64,000 bases of DNA from Rhizoctonia solani (lineage: Eukaryota; Basidiomycota; Agaricomycetes; Cantharellales; Ceratobasidiaceae): NCBI RefSeq assembly GCF_016906535.1, contig NC_057372.1, positions 353,501-417,500 on the forward strand, in the 5' to 3' direction. Below are positions 54,745 to 64,000 of the stretch, in pieces; the stretch's first letter is position 1; every line of letters begins with the position of its first letter. The notes under the pieces are model-generated. The model was not told the origin of the DNA. It saw only the letters and a program-made list of their open reading frames with translations, and did no database searches. Both the position numbers and the translations under genes were made by a program.

Positions 54745-55422
54745 TGTTGTAGACACATTCAATACCAGGGAATTTATTCCCATTTTCTCAATTTTAAACA
54801 ATGACAAATGGACTAGATTTTTGATTGCATGACTTTGGTGCTTATATCATACCCTAAGTGCCTTGCCACAACCCCTCCACTGCTTAGTCAGCTATGTAGC
54901 CACCTCCACCTTGATGACATCATAGGTGACACATATGCATGAGTAAGGCTGCAACTGGAGCAGGGTTCTTATTTGATATGGTATTGGATATAATGTATTT
55001 GTAATTAGCACCCTCTTGTAATATATAAGGAGGCCAACCAACCATGGTAACACCCAGGTTGATTACCTCTTGTTGCATCCTACTCAGTGTACAAGGGCCA
55101 TACAGCCTGGTAACTACTAAGTCATATACACTTGTGCCCAAAACAATTGAGCCATGTGAGCTCAAACCAATGATGCTCACACATCACCTGCACAATTGAG
55201 AATTTGTTTACAATGTAATAGTAGAGTATGTAGATACAGTAGTATAGAACATATATACAAAGTTCTAGATCAAAACTAAGTCTCCTTGTGGAGATACATG
55301 TGAGCAAAATTTTTGGGCTGGCTCATTCTTTTTGATCACTTTATATAAGCTACTTGGTCCTCTCTCATTGACTGCCATTTACCACCCCTTTTTATGCTCA
55401 AACACCTGCCAAAAGTGTGCAA

Positions 55423-56637
55423 ATGGCTCAATACACTAGCCCCAAGACTAAGGCTCAGATAATTGTGCTGAAAAAGCTCAAATACTCAGATTGGGCTGTT
55501 GTTCAGCTTTTGCAACCTGAGACCCAGGTTTCTCATGCTACTGTTGGTTGTATCTGGGCCAAGTATGGACTTACTGACTACCCACTTGATTGACACAATC
55601 CCATTCCTGGACACCCACAAAAATTAACCCCCAGCAATGTCAGATTTGCTGCTTTGGCCCTAGCCCAGAGCAGAGTAACAACAGCAGCAAACATTAGACA
55701 GCAGTACTTCCCTGCCATTGGGTCCTCTACCCTCTGCTGCTACCTCCAAGAGCTGGGTTTATGGCTGTACAAACACCACCAAGTACCCCTGCTCACTTAT
55801 TGGCATAGAAAGGCCTGTCACTTGTGGGCCTACAGTCAATTATTCTGGCCACAATCATGCTGGGACAACATTGTCTTCTTGGACAAAGTCCAAATTGAGT
55901 TATTTGGGGCTGACAGCGGCCAATGTTACTGGAGGCAACCTAGTGAGTCCCCATATAATCCCCAATACACCAAAAAGACAATATCTCATGGTGGCAGGGG
56001 TATCTTCATTTGGGGGTGCATTACCCAAGAGGGAGTTGGGCAATTGTGCCTTATACAATGCAAGCTGAATGCCCCAGGATACATTGAAATCCTTGGGGAT
56101 GCCTTCTGTCATAAACAGAGGAAAATAGAACTAGCCAGAATTGAACCAGCTTGACCACTAAGCCATAGAGCCCTATTACTCCTCTGCTGACAACCCATGA
56201 TTACACCTGCTACCCCCCAAATTTGGGCTTGGGCCAGCATGCAACCACTTGTACGGGTCATGTGACTGTGTCCAGGACACCTTCTTTGGAACCCTTGCCA
56301 ACTATAAAATCACCCCATTTGACATTATATTCTAGCACAACTGAGATCTGAAGCATACAGCCAGGCTGACACAACATTGGCTTGCCAGTTGGGGTGTAAA
56401 TGTCCTCCCATGGCCATCAAGAAGCCCAGATTTGAATATAATCAAGAACATCTGGTGGCATCTGAAGGAGTGCATGTGTACTCACCAACCTCCTGCTTTG
56501 AATAAGGAAGAGTTATGGAAAATAGTGAGGGACAAACAGAAACAAATTTCCCCAAAATATATTGGCAATTTGTATGATTCATTACCATGTCAAGTACAAG
56601 CTGTGTATTTAGCTAAAGGTGGAAACACCAAACACTA
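55423..56637 (+). pseudogene. Tc1-type transposase, inactive
   Basis: Start MAQYTSPKTKAQIIVLKKLKYSDWAVVQLL (helix-turn-helix), first catalytic block IVFLDKVQIELFG, GGRGIFIWGCI, then a mini-element insertion after ILGDAF (56,107-56,279, duplication CCTTC). The second catalytic block is wrecked by TAG and TGA (F-stop-HN-stop-DLKHTARL). The third reads SPDLNIIKNIW, with Lys where the catalytic acid is expected. A further stop lies in YPLD-stop-HNPIPGHP. It ends LAKGGNTKH-stop. A member of the same superfamily as the relic at 1,496-2,077, but a different lineage. Confidence 0.85.
56107..56279 (-). repeat. 173-bp tRNA-like mini-element, copy 2
   Basis: Same length and ends as copy 1 at 19,292, with a perfect CCTTC duplication (56,102-56,106 and 56,280-56,284). 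Box A-like TGGCTTAGTGG is preserved. The T-arm stem has two changes relative to copy 1 (AGCCAG for AGCTGG). Confidence 0.8.
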
Positions 56638-57086
56638 AAATTCATATCTAAATCATTCAGTTTTGCATGTCATTTTGGGTGCATGCATGCAGTTTCAGGT
56701 GCAATTTGAAAGTGATCAAAAAGAATGAGCCAGCCCAAAAGTTTTGCTCATGTGTGTCTCCACAAGGAGACTTAGTTTTGATCTAGAGCTTTGTATATAT
56801 GTTCTATACTACTGTATCTACATACTCTACTATTACATTGTAAACAAATTCTCAATTGTGCAGGTTATGCATGAGCATCATCAATTTGAGCTCACATGGC
56901 TCAATCTTTTTGGGTGCAAGTGTAGCTCACCACCACCTTAAGCAGTCTTCTTGTTGTACTTAGCCTTGTCCTTGCTGCCTTAAGTGTGCTTGTTGCCATA
57001 GTATAGTTAGTAGACACTGTAGGATAGTCACTTGCTGCCTCAAGCAGTTCTTACTTTTGTACCTGGCCTCAAGTGCCAAAACCCCC

Positions 57087-57973
57087 TTGGTGTCTCCAAG
57101 CAATTTCCCTGCTGTATATATACACTAGAAACACTAATTACAAATTGATAATGTGTGAGAGAAAGAAGGGTAATGTGAAATGAGAAGCATACTGCAGGCT
57201 GTGCAGAAGCCTGTTTCTTATCTAGGTGTCCTTGGCACAGCATCTTGACAGGTCTTGGTGCAGCATCTTGGCATGGTAGGTGCCAAGATCACATGATCAA
57301 AAAAGTAAAGATAATGAGTCTGTAAAAAATAGTAAAAATATCAAAAAATTAAGGTGTCCTAGACATCCTTAAGGGGGGCGTCAAGGCAGCAGGCGCTTGT
57401 GGCTGTATCTAACTAAGTAAGGGCCGTGTAAGGCAGTGATGGACTACCTACAACAACTAACTACCTGAGTATGGTGACCAAGGCCTTAAGGGAGACGGCA
57501 AGCTATGTATCTATGGTGAGAGAGTTGCTTAAGGCAACAAGTACTGGTAGGGACTAAGTAGTTACTGGCCTAAGGCCTTGTACAGTAAGGGGATGCAACA
57601 AGAGGTAATTGACCTGGGTGTTACCATGGTTGGTTGGCCTCCTTATATATTACAAGCAAGAGCTATTTACAAATACACAATGTGCAATATCATAACCAAT
57701 AAGAACCCCACTCTGCAGTTGGCCTTACTCATGCATACATGTCACTGACGTGTCATGATGATGTCATAGGTGGGGTGGCTATGTATGCTGATTAAGCACA
57801 GATGGGGACGTGGCTTGGCGGTTAATGTATGGTATAAGCACCAAAGTCACATGATTGAAAATATGGTCCATTTGTCTTTGTTTAAATTTGAGAAAATAGG
57901 AATTAATTCCCTGGGTATACATGTGTCTACAACATAAGGCAATTCCAATGGTGTAATTTGCAGGAGTGTGACA
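57087..57973 (-). repeat. LTR-II fragment interrupted by LTR-I
   Basis: It enters mid-LTR at CTTGGTGTCTCCAAGCAATT and runs to the LTR-II start (minus strand) at about 57,973 (ends GTGTGACA). It is split by the LTR-I at 57,355 with TAAGG duplication. The 3' part is missing. Confidence 0.75.
57355..57934 (-). repeat. Solo LTR-I
   Basis: TGTCCTAGACATCC to GTGTCTACAACA, 580 bp, with a perfect TAAGG duplication (57,350-57,354 and 57,935-57,939). Confidence 0.88.
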
Positions 57974-58149
57974 ATAAGGAGGGCAATCAACCATGGTGAT
58001 CCCCAGGTTGATTACCTCTTGTCACCTCTCTCATTGTACACAGGGCCTTGCACCCAGGTTTCCACTTAGATACTCAGTTCCACACCACCTTAAGCAGCTT
58101 CTTGGTTGTACTTAGGTAGCTTGTTGATGCCTTAAGTATTGTAGTCACT
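57974..58149 (+). repeat. LTR-I fragment from the TATA box onward
   Basis: It starts ATAAGGAGGGCAATCAACC and includes AGGTTGATTACCTC, then the downstream LTR-I pattern. It is cut by an LTR-II at 58,150 and resumes for a few bases after 58,715. Confidence 0.65.
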
Positions 58150-58710
58150 TGTTGCAACCTCATAACATATACCATTGGATTTGCACAATTTTTCTATTAT
58201 TTTTAGTATTTTTTACAGACTCTTTATCTTTACTTTTCTAATCACGTGATCTTGGCGCTTATTATGCCAAGATGCCGCGCCAAGATGCCATGCCAAGGGC
58301 GCTTAGGAAGAATCCACGCTTCTCCGCAGCCCGCAGCATGCTTCTTATTTCCATTATGTGCTTCCCTTCCCATGCGCACAGACCATGTAGATAGTGCGTC
58401 CTTGTCTATATACAGCAGGAAAATTGCTTGGAAACACCAAGTCAATTTTACCTTGTCTCTTATTCACTAGAGAAGGTATCCAGCCAGCTAAGTAGCCGGC
58501 CCCTTAAAGTTCCCAGAAGCCACTCACCCCTTTACTTGACCTATCACACCTCCCAGGCCTAAGGCCCCCATTGTCAGTAGATAGTAGTAGATTGCCTTAC
58601 GCAACAATAGTATAGCCTAGACAGTAGATTACATAAGCCTTGCTTGTAGTAGTACAGCCGTAAGCACCCGCTCCCATTAGCAAGTACCCACCTTACAGTG
58701 GTGTACAACA
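58150..58710 (+). repeat. Solo LTR-II
   Basis: TGTTGCAACCTC to GTGGTGTACAACA, 561 bp, perfect TCACT duplication (58,145-58,149 and 58,711-58,715). It keeps CACGTGATCTTGGCGCTTA near 58,242-58,261. Confidence 0.9.
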
Positions 58711-58718
58711 TCACTGTA

Positions 58719-58837
58719 TGTCCTGGACACAGTCACATGACCAGTACAAGTGGTTGCATGCTGGCCCAAGCCCAAATTTGGGGGTAGCAGGTGTAATCAT
58801 GGGTTGTCAGCAGGGGAATAGTAGGGCTCTATGGCTT
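58719..58837 (+). repeat. tRNA-like mini-element, copy 3, truncated
   Basis: TGTCCTGGACACAGTCACATG through to GGGCTCTATGGCTT, the reverse orientation of copies 1 and 2. It ends inside the box A-like motif, where an LTR-II-like sequence starts, so the T-arm and the far end are missing. Confidence 0.75.
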
Positions 58838-59043
58838 TGTTACATCCTTACAATTTATACTATGGGAATTGCCTCATTTTTCTATAATTTTTACTATTTT
58901 TTATGGACTCTATAGTGTTACTTTTTCAATCACATGATCTTGGTGCTTATCATGCCAAGATGCCATGCCAAGACCTGCCTAGATGCTGTGCCAAGGGTGC
59001 CTAGATAAGAAACATGTTTCTGCACAGTCTGCAGCATGCTTCT
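58838..59043 (+). repeat. LTR-II-related 5' fragment
   Basis: It starts TGTTACATCC and has the LTR-II layout (decayed CACATGATCTTGGTGCTTA, then ATGCCAAGATGCC repeats) for 206 bases, then is cut by an LTR-III. It resembles the fragment at 62,031 more than the typical LTR-II, so it may be a subfamily. Confidence 0.7.
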
Positions 59044-60000
59044 TGTCATGACCTTCATTGGCATGACATGATTTTTACTATTTGCTACCTTTGTTCTGGA
59101 ATAGTTTCCTTTTTTGGTATATATTTATGACTCATCAAGATCACATGACATATTTGATATATGATGTGAAATTGTAAATGACTCACACTTTGTTTCTATT
59201 TAGTTTGATGTGGCTTCCCTCATGTATATAAACCAGGTCAAGTTGCTGCTAGAACAGCAAGACTTGACCTCTTTGTCAATTCACCCTCAGTTCTCACCTA
59301 CCCTTTGCCCTGCTCCCTTGTTGAGCATTAGTGCATCTTACTAAGCATCATAACCAAGGCCACTGTTGCCCTCTACCCTAAAACTGTCGTACACCACTGT
59401 AATGTGGGTACACGCTAGTGGAGGCAGGCACTTGAGGCCGTACTACTACAAGCTTATGTAAAGGAACTAACTAACTAAGGCTATCCTAATACCGCTTAAG
59501 GCGGTCTGCTACTTCTATACTACTGCGTGGGGGCCTGAGGCCTGGGAGGTGTGGTAGGTGAATGTAAGGGGTAAGTGGCTGATACTACTAGGGGCCGGCT
59601 ACTTAGCTGGCTGGCTACCTTCTCTAATGAGTAAGAGACAAGGTAAAATCGACTTGGGGTCTCCAAGCGATTTTCCTGCTGTATATATAGACAAAACTGC
59701 TAACTACATGTGGTCTGTGCGTGTGTGAATAGAAGCCTACATGTGAAAAGAGAAGCGTGCTGCGGACTGCGCAGAAGCGTGGATTATTCCTAAGCGCCCT
59801 TGGCACGGCATCTCGGCGCGGCATCTCGGCATAATAAGCGCCGAGATCACGTGATCGAAAAACAAAAGATATCAGGTCCGTAAAAAATACTAAAAATATC
59901 AGAAAAATCGTAGGAATCTAGTGGTATATGTTAGGGGATTGTAACAAAAACCATAACCCTTGGGCCTTTGCTGCCCCTCTCCCTTGCCTCATAGTCCATT
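59044..60000 (+). repeat. LTR-III interrupted by LTR-II
   Basis: TGTCATGACCTTCATTGG with TATATAAACC and AAGACTTGACCT in place. It is interrupted at AAAAC by the LTR-II at 59,385, resumes at 59,952 and is cut after AGTCCATT by an inverted LTR-III. Confidence 0.8.
59385..59946 (-). repeat. Solo LTR-II
   Basis: TGTCGTACACCACTG to GGGATTGTAACA, 562 bp, perfect AAAAC duplication (59,380-59,384 and 59,947-59,951). It is well preserved, with TCACGTGAT and GGCGC motifs undecayed. Confidence 0.9.
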
Positions 60001-60454
60001 TGTCACAACTCAGCTTGGACCTATGGTACAAGGGGGCTTAAAGTGCATGGCCCTATCACCAATGGACTGTGAGAATAGGGGTAGAGGGGCGGCTAGGGCC
60101 CAAGGGATGTGTGATATGGGTAGAGGGCAACAAAGGCCTGGATATGATTCTTTAAGTAAGGTGCATTAATGGCCAACTAAGGGCCTGGGCAAAGGGTAAG
60201 GTGGGAGTGAGGATGAATTGACAAAGAGGTCAAGTCTTGCTGTTCTAGCAGCAACTTGACCTGGTTTATATACATGAAGTGAGCCACATCAAAAACAATA
60301 GTAATAAATAGTGAGTCATTTACAATTTCACATCATATATCAAATATGTCATGTGATCTTGATGAGTCATAAATATATACCAAAAAAGGAAACTGTCTCA
60401 GAAAAAAGATAGAAAATAGTAAAAAATCATGTCATGCCCATGAAGGTCATGACA
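60001..60454 (-). repeat. LTR-III, inverted relative to its neighbour
   Basis: TGTCACAACTCAGC to GGTCATGACA, 454 bp. Flanks CCATT and ATTGT do not match, so it is not a clean solo insertion. Confidence 0.8.
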
Positions 60455-60856
60455 ATTGTGCTTGCATATACACACATTTGATCATGCAAAATGGTCATAC
60501 TATTACTTCTATGATTTATAGTATTCTTTGTATCATACATTTATATGCAGGAACAGTACTTACAGACCATAGGACAAGTGCTAGCAAGCATGGAAGCGCC
60601 AGCACTTAGCAATTGCAAATAAGTGCCAAAGGTTGGCAGGGCACACCAACACCAATATCTTGGCAGGAAATAGACATATTACTGTGCAGACAAATACAAA
60701 TAGGTTGGAGGCACTGGCATCTCACTTCCCACAAAGGAGTTGTCTGATTCTGAGCCAAATTGATGGAGAAACTAACTGTTTAAGTTTCTAGCTCTTTCTA
60801 TGAGATCCTACCTTGACTCAAGACTATTTGTAGCATTCACACTAATGTAATTTAGT
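60455..60856. other. Unassigned segment
   Basis: No LTR end, gene or RNA motif recognised. It lies between an LTR-III and an LTR-I. Confidence 0.3.
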
Positions 60857-60861
60857 CATAT

Positions 60862-62023
60862 TCTTGTAGACACACTTGATACCAGGGAATTTATTCCCAT
60901 TTTCTTGGATTTAAATAAAGGCAAACAGACAACTTTTTCAATCATGTGACATTGGCGCTTATATCACATGCTAAGCGCCAAGCCACATCCCCATCCATGC
61001 TTAATCAGCTTATGTAGCCACCTCCACCTATGATGTCATCATGACACGCCAGTGACACATATGTATGAATACAGCCAACTGCAGATTGGGGTTCTTATTT
61101 GATATAAACTACTTCTTTTCCCACACACAATGTATTTGTAATTAGTACTTTCTGTAATATATAAGGAGGCCAACCAACCATGGTAACACCCAGGTTGATT
61201 ACCTCTTGTTGCACTCCCCACATTGTACAAGGCCTTACAGCCAGTAAACACTTAGACATACACCTTGTTGTACTCCACTGTAAGGTGGGTACACACTAGT
61301 GGGGATGGGCGCTTAAGGCTGTAACTAGTACAAGACACTGCTGACTAATCTACTATCTAGGCTACTACTATACTAACCACTTAAGGCAGTGCTACTGGAC
61401 TGACTTTGTCAACAGAGGGGGCAGAGCCCTGGAGGTGTGGTAGGTTAAGTAAACAAGGGGTCAACGGTTGATACTACTGGCAACTAGCTACTTAGCTAGT
61501 TTCTGATATCCTCCTCAAGTGAATATGAGACAAGGTAAAATTGACTTGGGGTCTCCAAGTGATTTTCCTGCTTGTATATATAGTCAAGGGGGTGCTATCT
61601 ACATGGTCTGTGCGCGTGAGAAAGGAAGTGTACATATGAAATAAGAACCATGCTGTGGGCTGCACAGAAGCATAGATTTCTCCTAAGTGCCCTTGGCATG
61701 GCATCTTGGTGCAGCATCTTGGCATAATAAGTGCCAAGATCATGTGATCAAAAAAAAACAAGATATTGAGTCTGTAAAAAATAGTACAAATATCAGAAAA
61801 AAGAGGTGATTCCAGTGGTATATGTTTAGGAGGTTGTAACATGCCTTAAGTGTTGTACCTCATTGTATCTAGGTAGCTCATCAATGCCTTACAGCATCTT
61901 GACACCATAGTATAGTTGGTTGTTGTTGTAGGTAGCTTGCACATTGCCTTAAGCAACTCATACTTAGTTTTACATGGCCACAAGCACTAGCCTCCTCAAC
62001 ACCCCTTAAGGATGTCTAGGACA
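60862..62023 (+). repeat. Solo LTR-I interrupted by LTR-II
   Basis: TCTTGTAGACAC (decayed TGTTGTAGACAC) to GATGTCTAGGACA with CATAT duplication (60,857-60,861 and 62,024-62,028). It is split by the LTR-II at 61,266. Confidence 0.85.
61266..61841 (-). repeat. Solo LTR-II
   Basis: TGTTGTACTCCACTG to GGAGGTTGTAACA, 576 bp. Target copies are CACCT (61,261-61,265) and TGCCT (61,842-61,846), which fit a CGCCT target that lost its CpG in opposite ways. Confidence 0.82.
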
Positions 62024-62030
62024 CATATAT

Positions 62031-62270
62031 TGTCACATCCTAACAAATTATACCATCAGAATTGCCTCATTTTGTCAATATTTTTACTTTTTTTTATGGA
62101 CTTTATATCTTCACTTTCTGAATCACATGATCTTGGCACTTAACAAGCCAAGATGCCACACCAAGACCTGCCAGGATGCTGTGCCAAGGGCACCTGGATA
62201 TGCTCCATGATTCTGTGCAGTCTGCAGCACAATTCTTATTTCATATGTACACTTCTTCTCTCATGCTTTA
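62031..62270 (+). repeat. LTR-II-related 5' fragment
   Basis: TGTCACATCCTAAC with the LTR-II layout for about 240 bases, then unrelated sequence. Same subfamily as 58,838-59,043. Confidence 0.6.
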
Positions 62271-62632
62271 TCTATTTGTGTTGTAGCCCAACTGTATGGT
62301 TGGCTACTGTTATGGATATGACATTTCTTCCATAATCTGTACTTATTTTATTAATTACACAAGTAATACTACAGTAAATAAAATGAGATAAAGATGCGGA
62401 TTAAGGGTTTCAAGGTCCCTCTATCTAATTGCAACCTTTACAAAAGCTATAAACCTCAGGAATACCCTCAATATGCAATATCTTTTGCATATATGCTGTT
62501 TTCTCACTCATTTAAATATATATAAATTCAGCTGAGTAGATAAACAGTAACAAGTAATATTTCTCCTGTTTGTAGTATCTATCATTCAAGATTCTATCTT
62601 GTGGCTACACACAGAAATATTCAGGGTCCCCC
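62271..62632. other. Unassigned AT-rich segment
   Basis: AT-rich sequence without recognised features. Confidence 0.3.
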
Positions 62633-63300
62633 CTGTCACATAGGCAAGTGCTCCAGCGCTTAATCAGCGCTTAAGCGCCGACGCACTAAATGCGCCTTTT
62701 CTCCATCACCCGGGCATCTCACACTGCCGAATTGCTTGCGCTTAGGTGCGCCTGTTTGTGCGCTTCAGAACGCTGGGTCAAACACCCAAAACGGACAACA
62801 TTTGGCAGAGTTATGCCCCATTTACTGTAAGTACCCAATGCAGTGGTATCCTACCTTTGGGACTGTTTACTCCAAGGATGAAACACTTAGCCTTGGGACA
62901 TCCAAGGACCCACACAAGTAAATACTGCCTTGGGGCAAATATTAGGAACTGTTATTATTTACTATGTACCAAAGTATTGGCTCTCCTAAGTGTTTCAGTT
63001 GCCACATGTACCTCCTGTACCCCCTCTTGGTATCAATCATGTATATACTTGTTTGTGCACCTTCTCAGGGTATAAAAGGACCCTGTGAAGACGCTTCTAA
63101 TGCATCCATTTATCCACTCTTATATATTGACATATACACACATGCCTTTAACAGCTTATCTGCACATTTACTTTAGTGATTGACTCACTGTAAATAGCAT
63201 AGGAGGTTATTTGGTGCACTAAGACCATAGGCCAGTCCCAACAGACACAGGGTAACCTATTAGTGTACTTACTGCAACCCTGTGCCCCTTGACTGTCACA
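62633..63300 (+). repeat. LTR-like sequence with TATA box (LTR-VI)
   Basis: Begins CTGTCACATAGGC (TG at 62,633) and ends TTGACTGTCACA, with TATAAAAGG at about 63,071. Near the left end are CG-rich GCGCTTAAGCGCC repeats. The flanks (CCCCC and GTTGT) do not match, so it may be one end of a longer element. No coding sequence follows before the next LTR. Confidence 0.45.
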
Positions 63301-63387
63301 GTTGTTGAGTTCAACATTGAGTATAGTGCAACAATACTGTAAGGATTGTTGTGATTGGGTGATAGTGTTTCAATCCACCATACCCCC

Positions 63388-63892
63388 TGTTGTACACCAC
63401 TGTAAGGTGGGTACTTGCTAGTGGGGGCAGGCGCTTACAGCTGTACTACTACACACAAGCTTATGTAATCTAATCTATCTAGGCTATACTACTGATGCGT
63501 AAGGCGTCCTACTGCTAACTACTGTTGACAAGGGGGCCTTAGGCCTGGGAGGTGTGGTAAGTGTAATAAGGGGTGATGCAACTACTGATAAGGGCCGGCT
63601 ACCTAGCTGGCTGGAACTGTCCTCCTCAATGAGTATGAGACAAGGTAAAATCAACTTGGTGTCTTGAAGCAATTTCCCTGCTGTATATATACACATGAGA
63701 GCAGTAATTACAAATAGATAAGACATGAGAAAAGAAGAGTGTCTGTGAAATGAGAAGTGTGCTGCAGGCTCCACAGAAGCATGGATTTATGGATAAGCGC
63801 CCTTGGCATGGCATCTTGGCAGGTCTTGGTGCAGCATCTTGGCAAGGCAGGTGCCAAGATCATGTGATTGAAAACTAAAGATATTGAGTCCA
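63388..63892 (-). repeat. LTR-II interrupted by LTR-I at the window end
   Basis: TGTTGTACACCACTG and the LTR-II pattern to GAGTCCA, where an LTR-I begins. The rest presumably lies outside the window. Confidence 0.8.
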
Positions 63893-64000
63893 TGTTGTAG
63901 ACACAATCAATACCACGGAATTTATTCTGATTTTCTCAATTTTAAACAAAGTTAAACAGACAACATTTTCAATCACGTGACTTTGGCGCTTATATCATAC
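63893..64000 (+). repeat. LTR-I, cut by the window end
   Basis: TGTTGTAGACACAATC with undecayed TCACGTGACTTTGGCGCTTA at the end of the window. Confidence 0.85.

Larger units (their letters stand above)
55129..56922 (+). mobile_element. Tc1-type transposon with about 215-bp terminal inverted repeats
   Basis: The ends are CACTTGTGCCCAAAA and TTTTGGGTGCAAGTG, flanked by TA. The repeats extend to about 55,345 and from about 56,713, and are nearly identical in inverse. About 1.8 kb including a 173-bp mini-element inserted in the transposase. The repeats are much longer than the 20-60 bp seen in simple Tc1 copies. Confidence 0.85.
54745..57086 (+). repeat. LTR-I interrupted by a Tc1 element
   Basis: It begins TGTTGTAGACACATTC. 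TATATAAGGAGGCC at about 55,021 is followed by AGGTTGATTACCT. It is interrupted at TA (55,127) by a Tc1 element, continues after 56,924 and is cut near 57,086, where LTR-II sequence begins. The 3' end is missing. Confidence 0.75.

Noticed and set aside
55122..55307. Open frame on the minus strand matching another at 56,744-56,941
   Set aside because: The match arises because both lie in the terminal inverted repeats of the Tc1 element; not a gene family.
60455..60856. Unique gene between LTRs
   Set aside because: Both strands lack a convincing open frame or spliced pattern.

Overview
The window looks like a filamentous basidiomycete (Agaricomycetes) chromosome. Genes carry many 50-65 nt GT-AG introns, two copper-radical (glyoxal-oxidase-type) genes of a kind common in wood- and litter-degrading fungi are present, and the repeats are chromodomain Ty3/Gypsy elements. 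A Rhizoctonia-like fungus is my best guess, but only a guess. Family names LTR-I to LTR-VI are labels local to this report.

Layout. (1) Bases 1-37,935 are a dense nest of mobile elements. A decayed hAT transposase and a Tc1-type transposase are split by an LTR-I. That LTR holds the 15.8 kb composite Gypsy element A, which itself holds solo LTRs, a Tc1-like element and the intact Gypsy element B (11,392-17,850). Next come a second hAT relic filled with solo LTRs, an inverted-repeat MITE, the broken Gypsy element C (23,561-30,597) and the apparently intact Gypsy element D (30,848-37,579). (2) Bases 38,000-53,950 are a gene island: a membrane/SH3 protein, two glyoxal-oxidase-type genes with a relic of a third between them, a secreted GDSL/SGNH esterase, and an intron-containing tRNA. 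(3) Bases 54,000-64,000 are a second mosaic of solo and broken LTRs around a Tc1 element with long terminal inverted repeats.

Most insertions could be dated relative to one another because 5-bp target duplications (or TA for Tc1 types) are legible on both sides. Differences between the two LTRs of elements B and D are, by eye, all CpG to TpG/CpA changes, so the repeats appear to decay by deamination of methylated CpG.

Four mechanistic points stand out. In A/B/C and in D, 12-13 nt lying 33-35 nt after the LTR TATA box are complementary to the sequence just after the 5' LTR, which suggests Tf1-type self-priming. The gag-pol junctions of B, C and D share a GGGAAAA slippery heptamer in the frame needed for a -1 shift. 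Element D has a 1,048-nt leader with no ATG that nevertheless holds a 164-codon open frame encoding a hydrophobic start and a coiled coil. A 173-bp mini-element with LTR-type ends and a tRNA T-arm-like hairpin occurs three times.

The gene island is coherent for a saprotroph or plant-associated fungus: secreted oxidases would make hydrogen peroxide from small aldehydes, and the esterase would remove acyl groups from cell-wall carbohydrate.
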